The notes beneath the pieces were generated by a model, which searched no databases, was not told the DNA's origin, and worked only from the letters and a program-made list of their open reading frames with translations. Source: Streptomyces uncialis (GTDB taxonomy: Bacteria > Actinomycetota > Actinomycetes > Streptomycetales > Streptomycetaceae). From it: 64,000 nt of DNA. The translations under genes were made by a program, and so were the position numbers. Where the stretch lies: the NCBI RefSeq assembly GCF_001905345.1, contig NZ_LFBV01000001.1, positions 1,003,321-1,067,320 on the forward strand, in the 5' to 3' direction. Below, in pieces: positions 50,274-58,771 of the stretch (its first letter is position 1; the number at the start of each line of letters is the position of its first letter).

Positions 50274-51026
50274 CTACTCCTGAGGTGCTGCGGGTCGCCA
50301 CATGGCCGTCGTCGTGATCGGGCCGATGCGCAGCCGCGCGTGGGTGGTGAACCCGAGGCGTTCGTAGATCGTCACGTTGTCCGGGTCGGCGGTCGTGAGG
50401 TGGACGCCGCCCGGTGCCGGTGCCGTGGCCAGCAACTGGTCGAGGAGACGGCGGCCCGCGCCCCGTCCGGTGTGGTGCGGCAGGACGCCGATGAACTCCA
50501 GGTTCCACGCCCCGTCCGGTGCGGCGGGCGAGGTCCCGCCCAGGTAGCGCAGAGTCCTGATCAGGGGGCCGGGACCGCAGCGCAGCAGGGTGCGCACCGT
50601 CCACGCGGCCTTGGCCCCGGCACCTGGTCCCGCGCCGGGTGGGGTGAGCACCGCCGCGGCGACCGGTTGGCCCGTACCGGCGGTCAGCAGATGGCGCCGG
50701 GCGCCGGGCACGGTGGCGTGCGTGGCGAGTGTCGCGGCGAACCAGTGCCGCCGTGCCCGTTCGGAGTCACCGCAGATCCATCCGCTGACCGGTTCCGTGA
50801 CGAACGCGGCGGCCAGGACGGCAGCGCAAAGGCCCGGCGCGGGGGCTTCGTCCACCCGCCACTGACCCTTCGCGGCGCCCGCACCCGCACCCCCGCCCCC
50901 ACCCGCACCCCTGCCCGCACCCCCGCCCGCTCCGGCACCCGCGCCGACGCCCACAACAACGTCACCCGTACCCGTACCCGTACCCGTACCCGTCCCGGCA
51001 CCCGTACCCATGCTTTCGTCACGCAT
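50274..51026 (-). CDS. GNAT acetyltransferase with Gly/Ala/Thr-rich N-terminus
   Basis: 250 residues. The first ~55 residues are low complexity (GTGAGTGTGTGTGTGD then GAGAGAGGGAGRG) and are encoded by GGTACC-type hexamer repeats. The GNAT domain follows: WNLEFIGVLPHHTGRGAGRRLLDQLL covers the acetyl-CoA loop and LTTADPDNVTIYERLGF the second motif. Similar to acetyltransferases found with TetR genes in Streptomyces. The start at 51026 overlaps the upstream membrane protein gene by 8 bases, so it belongs to the TetR operon. Confidence 0.85.
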   Translation of the reverse strand: MRDESMGTGAGTGTGTGTGTGDVVVGVGAGAGAGGGAGRGAGGGGGAGAGAAKGQWRVDEAPAPGLCAAVLAAAFVTEPVSGWICGDSERARRHWFAATLATHATVPGARRHLLTAGTGQPVAAAVLTPPGAGPGAGAKAAWTVRTLLRCGPGPLIRTLRYLGGTSPAAPDGAWNLEFIGVLPHHTGRGAGRRLLDQLLATAPAPGGVHLTTADPDNVTIYERLGFTTHARLRIGPITTTAMWRPAAPQE

Positions 51027-51636
51027 CGTGGCTCCGCTTCAGTGGTGCTTCCGGTACGAGGTGGCACACCAGCAGCTTCAGGAAGAAGAGGGGGGCGAAC
51101 CAGAGGAGGGCGGCGGGTACGTCCAGCCAGAAGAGGTTCGTCAGGACCGCCGCGGTCCAGGAGGCCATGGACACCGGACGTTTGACGGGCAGCGGGGCGA
51201 ACTCCACCGCGGCCGTTCCGGCCAGGAGCAGCGCGCCGTTGGCCAGGGCCCACGTCCAGTCGCCCTCCAGCATCACCAGCCCCATCACACCGAGGCGCAG
51301 CAGATGCGCGCCGACGAACGTCAGCCGGGCGCGCCGGGTGCCCGGCGCCTGTCGGTGGTACCAGCGCTTCGCGGCGTTGGTGGCGTTGGTGAGGACGCCC
51401 CCGATGAGGTCGAGGCCGATCAGCGCCACGACGACGAACTGGGTGGTGGACCAGACGGGCCGCAGGTCCGTCGACCAGAGTCCGGCGGCCAGCAGCGCGG
51501 CGCAGACCGTGCCGCCCCCCAGCTCGACCGCCGACTCGGCACGGGACTTGCCCGGACCCATGAAGCGTTCGAGACCGCCCGTGAACCCGCCGGAGGTGGC
51601 GGGTATCTCCCAGTCGGTCGTCAGATCAGTGCGCAT
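51019..51636 (-). CDS. Membrane protein, 4-5 helices, unknown
   Basis: 205 residues. Helices: ELGGGTVCAALLAAGLW, FVVVALIGLDLIGGVL, RLGVMGLVMLEGDWTWALANGALLLAGTAAVEF, and WTAAVLTNLFWLDVPAALLWFAPLFFLKLLVCHLV. NATNAAKRWYHR lies in a cytoplasmic loop. I do not recognise the family. It overlaps the TetR gene (11 bases) and the GNAT gene (8 bases), so the three genes form an operon. A transport or modification role together with the GNAT is possible but not shown. Confidence 0.75.
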   Translation of the reverse strand: MRTDLTTDWEIPATSGGFTGGLERFMGPGKSRAESAVELGGGTVCAALLAAGLWSTDLRPVWSTTQFVVVALIGLDLIGGVLTNATNAAKRWYHRQAPGTRRARLTFVGAHLLRLGVMGLVMLEGDWTWALANGALLLAGTAAVEFAPLPVKRPVSMASWTAAVLTNLFWLDVPAALLWFAPLFFLKLLVCHLVPEAPLKRSHDA

Positions 51637-52402
51637 CGGCGGACCTCCCCTCCGTGGTGTCCGTCGGGTCGCCGCCGCCCCGAGCGCCGGCCGCATCGAT
51701 GCCCGCACCCGCCCCGGCATCCGTGCCCGTCCCGCCACCCGCACTCGTGCCCGCGCCGCCCCCGTCCCAGGCGCCCGCCCCCGCCCCCGTCCCCGCACCC
51801 GCCCCCGGAGCCCCCGTACCCGTACCCGTGCCCCACAGGCCGCGCAGCAGTTCCCACACCTGGTCCCGGGCGGGGTCGCGGCCGTCGGCGAGCGAGGTCA
51901 GGGCCCACTCGTCGGCCGCGCCCAGGACGGCCGTGGTGGCCGAGACGAGCAGGCCGCGGTCCACATCCGTACGGATCACCCCGATCCGCTGCCCGTCCTC
52001 GACCAGCGCCTCGAACCAGTCGAGCCACGGGGCGCCCTGGCCCCGGGAGACGGCCGGTCCGGCCAGGGCCAGATCGTCCGGGTGGGTCCGCAGATGGCCG
52101 AGCAGTGTCTCCGTACCGGATTCCAGGCGCGCCCAGAACCCGGCGGCGTCCTGTGCGGGTGTCCAGGGGCCGAGTGCGCCGAGCAGCCGGGCGAGGACAT
52201 CGTCAAGGACCGCCGCCAGCAGATCCTCGCGTCCGTCGAAGTAGTGGTACGCGGCGGTCTTGGAGATGCCGGTGGCCTCGATGATCTTGTTGTACGAGGC
52301 GGTTCCGGGCCCTTGCTCGGCGAAGTGTCGACGGGCCACGGCGAGGATGGCGGCCTGCCGTTCGGCGGGCTGACGGTGGAAGCGGGGGAGGGGCGGAGTC
52401 AT
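51626..52402 (-). CDS. TetR-family regulator with repeat-rich C-terminus
   Basis: 258 residues. The helix-turn-helix is in RQAAILAVARRHFAEQGPGTASYNKIIEATGISKTAAYHYFDGREDLLAAVLDDV. The ligand domain continues to about residue 190 (RDQVWELLRGLWG). The last ~65 residues are almost only Gly, Thr and Ala (GTGTGTGAPGAGAGTGAGAG), from GTACCC/CGCCCC hexamer repeats, and are unlikely to be part of the fold. It probably represses its own operon through the palindrome at 52465-52485. Confidence 0.88.
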   Translation of the reverse strand: MTPPLPRFHRQPAERQAAILAVARRHFAEQGPGTASYNKIIEATGISKTAAYHYFDGREDLLAAVLDDVLARLLGALGPWTPAQDAAGFWARLESGTETLLGHLRTHPDDLALAGPAVSRGQGAPWLDWFEALVEDGQRIGVIRTDVDRGLLVSATTAVLGAADEWALTSLADGRDPARDQVWELLRGLWGTGTGTGAPGAGAGTGAGAGAWDGGGAGTSAGGGTGTDAGAGAGIDAAGARGGGDPTDTTEGRSADAH

Positions 52403-52438
52403 GGGGGCGACAGTACAGACCGTCGGGGTGCATCGCTA

Positions 52439-52485
52439 GGGTGTACAGATAAAGCGCACCGGTAGGGTGTACCAGTAGTACACCC
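52439..52485. promoter_or_regulatory. TetR operator upstream of the TetR/membrane/GNAT operon
   Basis: A perfect palindrome with 8-bp arms GGGTGTAC and GTACACCC around a 5-nt spacer at 52465-52485. A further GGGTGTAC half site lies at 52439-52446. Placed 37-83 bases before the TetR start, as expected for autorepression. Confidence 0.6.
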
Positions 52486-52558
52486 CGATGGGACGGGTGG
52501 GTGGTCCGGCTCGCGCCGTGCGTCCGGCGGGCCGGGTTCCCGGTGTGGTCCAGGACAC

Positions 52559-52625
52559 GTACGAAACCGTTTCGTTTCGCTAGTGGGCTCGGGTAATGTC
52601 AGACGCGTACGAAACGGTTTCGTAC
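52559..52625. promoter_or_regulatory. Paired TetR operator upstream of the second TetR gene
   Basis: A perfect palindrome GTACGAAAC-G-GTTTCGTAC at 52607-52625. A second copy 48 bp upstream (52559-52577) keeps the left half GTACGAAAC and most of the right half. Between them lies TAATGT (52594-52599), a fair -10 element, with TTTCGT at 52570-52575 as a possible -35. The regulator would cover both ends of its own promoter. Confidence 0.65.
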
Positions 52626-52721
52626 CGATCAGGAGACCGCTGTTCGTGGTGCCCGCGGAAACGGGTACCGGACGGGCAGCAGTCGCTAGACTGCCGCGCG
52701 ACCGGGAGGGGATGAGCACAT

Positions 52722-53312
52722 ATGGCCGAGGTGACGATGACGCGCCGCAGCCGGATCACCCCCGAGCGCGAGGCTGAGCTGTACGACGCCGTACTCGACC
52801 TCCTGCGCGAGGTCGGCTACGACGGGCTGACCATGGACGCCGTCGCGGCGCGCACCCGGTCCAGCAAGGCCACGCTCTACCGTCAGTGGGGGAGCAAACC
52901 GCGCTTGGTCGTCGAGGCGTTGCGGATCCAGAAGAGCGAGGGATTCGATGTCATCGACACCGGCACCCTCCGTGGTGACTTCCACGCCATGATCGACCGC
53001 GGCGACGACTGCCAGATGGAACAGGACTCCGCGCTGATCCGGGGCATGGCCACGGCGGTCCACGCGGACCCCGACCTGCTGCGGGTCTTCCGGGAACGGA
53101 TCATCGAACCGGAACTGGCCGAGCTGGACATGGTGGTGCAGCGGGCGGTCGCCCGTGGCGAGGTCCGCGCGGACAACCCCGCGGTGGACTACGTCCTGCA
53201 CATGATGCTGGGCGCGTTCGTCGCCCGGACCCTGATCGACGACCGGCCTCCCAACCAGGCCTATCTGCGTGACTACATCGACGCCGTGATCCTCCCCGCT
53301 CTCGACGTCTGA
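52722..53312 (+). CDS. TetR-family regulator next to the MMPL exporter
   Basis: 196 residues. Helix-turn-helix: REAELYDAVLDLLREVGYDGLTMDAVAARTRSSKATLYRQWGSKPRLVVEAL. A TetR C-terminal domain of the type found with drug exporters follows (LRGDFHAMID ... VDYVLHMMLGAFVARTLI). The ATG at 52722 is used (52737 also possible). It is transcribed towards the MMPL gene and is the obvious candidate for its control. Confidence 0.9.
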   Translation: MAEVTMTRRSRITPEREAELYDAVLDLLREVGYDGLTMDAVAARTRSSKATLYRQWGSKPRLVVEALRIQKSEGFDVIDTGTLRGDFHAMIDRGDDCQMEQDSALIRGMATAVHADPDLLRVFRERIIEPELAELDMVVQRAVARGEVRADNPAVDYVLHMMLGAFVARTLIDDRPPNQAYLRDYIDAVILPALDV

Positions 53313-53351
53313 CCGTCCGGACCGGCCACCGGCCCGTCCCCCGGCGGTTTC

Positions 53352-53417
53352 CTGCCCCACCCCTGCCCCACCCCTGCCCCACCCCTGCCCCACCCCTGCC
53401 TCACCCCTGCCCGACCT
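53352..53417. repeat. 11-bp tandem repeat
   Basis: CTGCCCCACCC occurs four times perfectly (53352-53395) and continues with two imperfect copies to about 53417. It lies between the TetR gene and the MMPL gene. It may also act as a weak transcription barrier, but this is not shown. Confidence 0.8.
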
Positions 53418-53525
53418 CTGCTCCACTCCCCAGTTCCACCCTGCTCCACCTGACGCGACCGCTCACGTCGTCGGGCTGGTGACTCCTGCCCTGTAAGCAA
53501 ACGACCTGACCGGGAGTACCTCTCC

Positions 53526-55796
53526 GTGGCCACGTTCCTGTACAAAGTCGGCCGGCTGGCCTTCCGCCGCCGCCACTTCGTCGCCCTGATATGGGTGGCG
53601 CTCCTGACCCTCGCCGGAGTCGGTGCCGCCACCGCGCCCGCACCCGGCGCCGGATCGTTCTCCATACCCGGGACGGAGGCGCAGCGCGCCTTCGACCTGC
53701 TCGAAGAGCGGTTCCCCGGTTCCGCCGCCGACGGCGCGACCGCGCGGGTCGTCTTCAAGGCCCCCGAGGGCGAGAGGATGACCGACGGCGAGCACAAGTC
53801 GGCCGTCCAGACCGCCGTCAAGGACCTCACCGCGGACAAGCAGGTGGCCAGCGCCACCGACCCGTTCCAGACGAAGTCGCTGAACGAGGGCGAGACGATC
53901 GCGTACGCCCAGGTGACCTACAAGGTCAACGGCATGGAGCTGGAGGACAGCTCCCGCGACGCGCTGGAGAACGCCGCCGAGGACGCGCGGGGTTCCGGGA
54001 TGACCGTCGAGGTCGGCGGTGACGCCCTCCAGGCCATGCCGCACACCGGTACCGCCGAGATCATCGGCATCGGCCTCGCGGCCGTGGTCCTGGTGATCAC
54101 CCTCGGCTCGCTCGTCGCCGCCGGACTGCCGCTGCTGACCGCCCTCATCGGCGTCGGGATCGGCGTCTCCTCCATCACCGCCCTCGCGAAGGTCCTCGAC
54201 CTGGGGACGACCACCTCCACCCTCGCGATGATGATCGGCCTCGCGGTCGGTATCGACTACGCGCTGTTCATCGTCTCCCGCTACCGCGCGGAACTGGACG
54301 AGGGCCGTGAGCGGGAGGACGCCGCCGGACGCGCGGTCGGGACCGCCGGTTCCGCCGTCGTCTTCGCGGGACTCACCGTCGTCATCGCGCTCGTCGGACT
54401 CGCCGTCGTCAACATCCCGATGCTCACCAAGATGGGTGTCGCCGCCGCCGGTACCGTCGCCATCGCGGTGCTCATCGCCCTCACCATGATCCCCGCGCTG
54501 CTCGGCTACGCCGGCCGCAAGATCCGTCCCACCAGCGCCAAGGGACGGCTGCGCGGCGGACGCAAGGACAAGGCGGCGGCCACCGCCGCCCCGGTCGCCG
54601 CGTCCGGTGCCGAGGAGGAGAAGTCCAACCTCGGTACACGCTGGGCCCGCTTCGTCATCCGCCGTCCGATCGCCGTGCTGCTGATCGGTGTCGTCGGGCT
54701 CGGCGCCGCCGCGATCCCCGCCGGATCGCTCGCGCTCGGTCTGCCCGACGACGGTGTGCAGCCGACGGACACCACCCAGCGCAAGGCGTACGACCTGCTG
54801 TCCGACGGATTCGGGCCGGGCTTCAACGGTCCGCTGATGATCGTCACGGACGTCAAGGACGCCGAGGACCCGAAGGGCGCGGTCGCCGAGGTCGGCAAGA
54901 CCATCGAGGGCATCGACGGGGTCGTCTCCGTCGCCCCGGCCACGTTCAACAAGGCCGGTGACACGGCGATCATCAGTGTCATCCCGAACTTCAAGCCGAG
55001 CAGCACGGAGACCGAGGACCTGGTCCACGCCATCCGTGACGCGGGTGCGGGGCTGAAGTCCGACCATGGCGCGGAGGTCACCGTCACCGGTGCGACGGCC
55101 ATGAACATCGACGTCTCCGAGAAGCTGAACGACGCGCTGCTGCCCTATCTGGCGCTGGTCGTGGGCCTCGCGTTCCTGCTGCTGATCATCGTGTTCCGGT
55201 CGGTGCTGGTGCCGCTGAAGGCGGCCCTCGGGTTCCTGCTGTCGGTGCTCGCCGCGCTGGGCGCCGTCGTCGCGGTCTTCCAGTGGGGCTGGCTCGCCGG
55301 GCTCTTCGGGGTCGCGGAGACCGGGCCCGTCATGTCGATGATGCCGATCTTCATGGTGGGTGTGGTGTTCGGTCTCGCGATGGACTACGAGGTGTTCCTC
55401 GTGACCCGGATGCGGGAGGCGTACGTCCACGGGGAGCGGCCCGGCCAGGCCATCGTGACCGGGTTCCGGCACGGGGCGCGGGTGGTGTCGGCCGCGGCCG
55501 TCATCATGATCGCCGTCTTCGCCGGGTTCATCGGGGCCAGCGACCAGATGATCAAGATGATCGGTTTCGGTCTCGCCATCGCCGTGTTCTTCGACGCGTT
55601 CGTGGTGCGGATGGCCATCGTGCCGGCCGTGCTGGCGCTGCTCGGGGCGAAGGCGTGGTGGCTGCCCAAGTGGCTGGACCGGGCGCTGCCCAATGTGGAC
55701 GTCGAGGGTGAGGGGCTGCGTGAGCTCGACTCGACGGGCTCCGAAAGCGGCCGGGGCGGTCAGGGGGACGAGGACCGGGAGCTGGTCCGCGTCTGA
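53526..55796 (+). CDS. MMPL/RND-family membrane exporter
   Basis: 756 residues from a GTG at 53526 (GGGAG upstream). Two repeats, each with one helix, a large extracytoplasmic domain and five helices, as in MmpL-type RND exporters. LGTTTSTLAMMIGLAVGIDYALFIVSRYR contains the first GIDY proton-relay segment. The second repeat has MPIFMVGVVFGLAMDYEVFLVTRMREAY with the MDYE equivalent. These proteins export lipids, siderophores or drugs using the proton gradient. The cargo is unknown. The flanking TetR probably controls it. Confidence 0.93.
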   Translation: MATFLYKVGRLAFRRRHFVALIWVALLTLAGVGAATAPAPGAGSFSIPGTEAQRAFDLLEERFPGSAADGATARVVFKAPEGERMTDGEHKSAVQTAVKDLTADKQVASATDPFQTKSLNEGETIAYAQVTYKVNGMELEDSSRDALENAAEDARGSGMTVEVGGDALQAMPHTGTAEIIGIGLAAVVLVITLGSLVAAGLPLLTALIGVGIGVSSITALAKVLDLGTTTSTLAMMIGLAVGIDYALFIVSRYRAELDEGREREDAAGRAVGTAGSAVVFAGLTVVIALVGLAVVNIPMLTKMGVAAAGTVAIAVLIALTMIPALLGYAGRKIRPTSAKGRLRGGRKDKAAATAAPVAASGAEEEKSNLGTRWARFVIRRPIAVLLIGVVGLGAAAIPAGSLALGLPDDGVQPTDTTQRKAYDLLSDGFGPGFNGPLMIVTDVKDAEDPKGAVAEVGKTIEGIDGVVSVAPATFNKAGDTAIISVIPNFKPSSTETEDLVHAIRDAGAGLKSDHGAEVTVTGATAMNIDVSEKLNDALLPYLALVVGLAFLLLIIVFRSVLVPLKAALGFLLSVLAALGAVVAVFQWGWLAGLFGVAETGPVMSMMPIFMVGVVFGLAMDYEVFLVTRMREAYVHGERPGQAIVTGFRHGARVVSAAAVIMIAVFAGFIGASDQMIKMIGFGLAIAVFFDAFVVRMAIVPAVLALLGAKAWWLPKWLDRALPNVDVEGEGLRELDSTGSESGRGGQGDEDRELVRV

Positions 55797-55905
55797 TCCC
55801 TGGCCCCTGACCTGGGCTCCGGGTTCCTGACCTCGGGTCCCTGACCTGGGCTCCTTGACCTGGAGTCCCTGACCTGGGCTCTTGGTCCCTGACCTCGGGT
55901 CCCCG
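55797..55905. repeat. Degenerate CCCTGACCTGGGCTC repeats
   Basis: Directly after the MMPL stop codon a 15-17-bp unit based on CCTGACCTGGGCTC or CCTGACCTCGGGTC repeats about seven times with small changes. No coding or structural RNA signal was seen. Confidence 0.7.
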
Positions 55906-55926
55906 TACCTCTCCTGCATCTCCTGC

Positions 55927-55968
55927 GAAGGGCGTTCCCACCGGTTTCGGCCGGTGGGGGCGCCCTTC
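55927..55968. terminator. Terminator after the MMPL gene
   Basis: A long stem: GAAGGGCG pairs with CGCCCTTC at the base and CCCACCGG with CCGGTGGG at the top, joined by two T-G wobble pairs, with a small loop. It marks the end of the MMPL transcript. Confidence 0.75.
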
Positions 55969-55976
55969 GCCTTCGC

Positions 55977-56262
55977 GGGTCGCCTTCGCGGGTCGCCTTC
56001 GCTTGGGCTTCCTAGGTCTGTCCGGCTGGGCGTACTTCGTTCTTGTGCCGTCGTTCGTGGGGTGCGCAGTTCCCCGCAGGTCGCCTTCGCTTGCGCCTCT
56101 GGGTTTCCTGTGCTGGGCGTACTTCGTTGCTGTGCCGTCGTTCGTGGGTGCGCAGTTCCCCGCGCCCCTGGATGCTGCCCCCTTGCGGTCGCTTCTCGGG
56201 TGCGGGCCGTCCTCGTCTTTGCGCAGTTCCCCGCGCCCCTTTGGGGCGCCTCTTGCGGCTCC
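55977..56262. repeat. Dispersed intergenic repeat, copy B (one-sided)
   Basis: The same units as in copies A and C, all in the plus-strand sense: GGGTCGCCTTCGCTTG (from 55990), TGTGCCGTCGTTCGTGGG, GCGCAGTTCCCCGCGCCCCT and TGCCCCCTTGCGGTCGCTTC, several of them twice. It ends near the perfect 7-bp hairpin GCGCCCC/GGGGCGC with a TTT loop (56233-56249). It lacks the shared core and the inverted right half. From 56263 to 56501 there is a G-rich stretch without a gene. Confidence 0.7.
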
Positions 56263-56501
56263 CGTTCGGCCGCGGATGGCTCTTGTTGCTCGCGGGCGGG
56301 ACCTTGGGACTAGTGCTTTGGGTGGAGCGGGAGTGGTTCGGGGGGCGGTGGGAACGGGCGGGGTGGGGGATTAGCGTGGGGGGTGGTCGTCCGTTCCCTG
56401 GTCGGTGCCCGCCTACGGGGGACGGGCGGCCGTGTGTCCGTGCCGTCATGCCCATGGGGACGGACGACTGTGTTGTCCGTGCCGTCACGACCGGGAGAGC
56501 C

Positions 56502-57050
56502 ATGAACTTCGCCGAGCCGATCTCCGCGCTGTTCCCGGGCGCGTCCGGGCGGATCGTGACCGCGCTCGTCCGGCATCAGCGGGCGGGCGGGGAGCGGCTG
56601 ACCCTCGCGGAGCTGAGCGCGGCCTCGTCGGTCGTCGTCTCGCAGCTGGAGACCGTGCTGTTCCGGCTGGGGCTGCTGGGTGTGCTGGCGCCCCGGGCGC
56701 GCGGCGAGGACGTCCGGCTGGTGACCGGTCACCTCGTGTGGCGGTCCCTGGAACCGCTCCTCGACCCGCGCCCCGCACTCCTCGCCGACCTGCGGGAACG
56801 CGCGCTGCGGGAGCTCGACCCGCCGCCCCCGGGCCTCACGGCCGGTGGGGCGGTGGCCGACGGGACGGCGACGGGTCCGTCGGGCACCCTGCATCTGTCG
56901 GTGGTGGCGCCCGGTGACGCGCCCGCCGCCTGGGTGGCCGCGCTGGAGGAACTGGTCGCGCGGCTCTCGACCGACCTCGGCAACATCGTCACGTACTCGC
57001 TGCACACCGAGGTGGACGAAGGGCCGGGTCGGGTGACCGTCCTGCCGTAG
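56502..57050 (+). CDS. HTH-like protein, function unknown
   Basis: 182 residues. The first ~90 residues look like a winged helix domain: ALFPGASGRIVTALVRHQRAGGERLTLAELSAASSVVVSQLETVLFRLGLLGVL, in the style of ArsR-type folds. The rest contains LHLSVVAPGDAPAAWVAALEELVARLSTDLGNIV, which could be an alpha/beta domain. It has no cysteine metal site. GGGAGAG lies just before the ATG at 56502. A transcription-factor or nucleotidyltransferase-associated role is possible. It is convergent with the SsgA-like gene. Confidence 0.72.
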   Translation: MNFAEPISALFPGASGRIVTALVRHQRAGGERLTLAELSAASSVVVSQLETVLFRLGLLGVLAPRARGEDVRLVTGHLVWRSLEPLLDPRPALLADLRERALRELDPPPPGLTAGGAVADGTATGPSGTLHLSVVAPGDAPAAWVAALEELVARLSTDLGNIVTYSLHTEVDEGPGRVTVLP

Positions 57051-57087
57051 GGCGGGGTCGTCCGTGACGGCCGGTCGGCCTCATGGT

Positions 57088-57459
57088 TCAGCGCAGCCGG
57101 TTCACCCGGACCGTCGCCACCGCCTCGTACGTGCGGCCGAGGAAACGGGTCAGGGCGCGGGAGTCGAACTGGACCAGGGACACCCCGCCGGGCGAGTGCA
57201 GCTCCACGATCGCCTGCGCGCGTCCGCACGGCCAGATGCTGACGGGACCGTTGGCGACGGGGCCCCTGAGCCCGCGTTCCAGCAGCTCCCGGGTGAAGAC
57301 CCAGTCGTCGGGGGTGGCGCCCAGGCCGGGGGGAAGGGTCATATGGACGGCGCCCGGGTCGCTCTCGGGGTCGTAGGACAGGGCGACGGGGACCGCTGAG
57401 CGCTCCCCGGCGAAGTCCGTGACGACGTGGGCTCGTGCGCGCTGCTCGACGGCGGTCAT
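57088..57459 (-). CDS. SsgA-like protein (SALP family)
   Basis: 123 residues. Features of the SsgA/SsgB sporulation-division family are visible: VPVALSYDPESDPGAVHMTLPPG, DDWVFTRELLERGLRGPVANGPVSIWPC, and VELHSPGGVSLVQFDSRALTRFLGRTYEAV. SALPs help place and build septa and spore walls in streptomycetes. GAGGAG lies 7 bases before the ATG at 57459; an ATG at 57480 gives a slightly longer form. Which SALP this is cannot be told from the sequence alone. It is divergent from the metal transporter operon. Confidence 0.88.
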   Translation of the reverse strand: MTAVEQRARAHVVTDFAGERSAVPVALSYDPESDPGAVHMTLPPGLGATPDDWVFTRELLERGLRGPVANGPVSIWPCGRAQAIVELHSPGGVSLVQFDSRALTRFLGRTYEAVATVRVNRLR

Positions 57460-57564
57460 CAGCGGGCTCCTCACGCTCATTCGCTGCTCGTCATCCAATG
57501 TCCCATATTTCCGTGATTTACGATTTGCGTTTTCCGGAATCCCGCGACCGCCGGGGCCCGCGCA

Positions 57565-57587
57565 CTCTTGCGAGGGCTTCGCAAGAG
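57565..57587. promoter_or_regulatory. Nur-box-like palindrome upstream of the ECF transporter
   Basis: Perfect 9-bp arms CTCTTGCGA and TCGCAAGAG around the 5-nt spacer GGGCT. The core TTGC-N9-GCAA fits the Nur (nickel-responsive Fur-family repressor) consensus tTGCaa-N5-ttGCAA known from S. coelicolor. It lies 113-135 bases before the cbiM start. Confidence 0.68.
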
Positions 57588-57699
57588 GGGCAATCATCGA
57601 ACGGTTCGACCGGCGGCCTCCCCCGCACGGTGGGCGGCCCCGACGCGCCCCCGCGGCCACCACATGCTCCTGCCCGCACGTGACGAAGCGAGGCCGCTC

Positions 57700-58767
57700 A
57701 TGCATGTGCCCGACGGATTCATCGACATCCCCGTCTCCCTCGCCGCCGGAGCCGTCGCGGCGGGTGCCGTCGCCGTCGCCCTCCGGGGCGCCCGCGAGGA
57801 ACTGGCCGGGCCGCCCGGCAGCGGGACCTCCGGCGAACGGCTCGCGCCGCTCGCCGGACTCGTCGCCGCGTTCGTCTTCGCCGCGCAGATGCTGAACTTC
57901 CCCGTCGCCGCCGGGACCAGCGGCCATCTGATGGGCGGCGCGCTCGCCGCGATCCTCGTCGGCCCCTGGACCGGGATCCTGTGCCTGTCCGTGGTCCTCC
58001 TGCTGCAAGGCGTCCTCTTCGCCGACGGCGGGCTCACCGCGCTCGGCGTCAACATCACCGTCATGGGCGTGGTCACCGCGCTGAGCGGCTACGCCGTGTT
58101 CCGGGTCCTGGTGAAGGTCCTGCCCCGGGGCCGCCGGGCGGTCACCGGTTCCGCGTTCGCCGCGGCCCTCGTCTCCGTACCGCTCGCGGCGCTCGCCTTC
58201 ACCCTCGTGTACGCGGTCGGCGGCACCACCGACGTACCGCTGGGGAAGGTCGCCACCGCGATGGTCGGCGTCCATGTCCTCATCGGGACCGGGGAGGCGG
58301 TGATCACCGCGCTGACCGTCGGCGCGGTCCTCGCCGTGCGCCCCGACCTCGTGTACGGGGCCCGGGACCTGGCCCGGCCGCTGAAGCTGCGGGTCGGCGG
58401 CGAACCGGTCGAGGCCCCGCAGCCGCGGACGACTCCCCGGACCTCGCACCGGAAGGTCTGGCTCGGCGGACTCGCCGCGTCGCTCGTACTGGCCGGGTTC
58501 GTCAGCTTCTACGCCTCCGCCGAACCCGACGGACTGGAGAAGGTCGCCGCCGACCGGGGCATCGACGCGAAGGCCCGCGAACACGACACGGCCGGCTGGC
58601 CGCTCGCCGACTACGGCGTCGGGGACCTCACCGACGCCCGGATCTCCGGCGGACTCGCCGGGATCATCGGGGTCGGCGTCACGGCCGCCGCCGGTACCGG
58701 GGTCTTCCTGGCGGTGCGCCGCCGCCGGGACCCCGACGCACCGCGAGGCCAGGGGAAGGCCGGCTGA
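57700..58767 (+). CDS. Nickel/cobalt ECF transporter S component, CbiM-CbiN (PDGLE) fusion
   Basis: 355 residues. The N-terminus MHVPDGFID is the hallmark of CbiM/NikM: the amino group and His2 bind the metal together with a later His (GTSGHLMGG, His76). About seven helices follow. The C-terminal part carries one more pair of helices around ASAEPDGLEKVAADRGIDAK, the PDGLE/CbiN-like domain, so the small extra subunit is fused. It captures Ni2+ or Co2+ at the outer face. The Nur-like palindrome upstream favours nickel. Next gene 4 bases downstream. Confidence 0.92.
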   Translation: MHVPDGFIDIPVSLAAGAVAAGAVAVALRGAREELAGPPGSGTSGERLAPLAGLVAAFVFAAQMLNFPVAAGTSGHLMGGALAAILVGPWTGILCLSVVLLLQGVLFADGGLTALGVNITVMGVVTALSGYAVFRVLVKVLPRGRRAVTGSAFAAALVSVPLAALAFTLVYAVGGTTDVPLGKVATAMVGVHVLIGTGEAVITALTVGAVLAVRPDLVYGARDLARPLKLRVGGEPVEAPQPRTTPRTSHRKVWLGGLAASLVLAGFVSFYASAEPDGLEKVAADRGIDAKAREHDTAGWPLADYGVGDLTDARISGGLAGIIGVGVTAAAGTGVFLAVRRRRDPDAPRGQGKAG

Positions 58768-58771
58768 CGGC

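Noticed and set aside
53463..55919. 818-residue minus-strand frame opposite the MMPL gene
   Set aside because: His/Asp/Arg-rich shadow with no hydrophobic core; the plus strand encodes a well-marked RND exporter.
57480..57700. Cobalamin riboswitch before cbiM
   Set aside because: No B12-box-like GCCACTG sequence or the expected long structured leader was seen; the Nur-like palindrome explains the region better.
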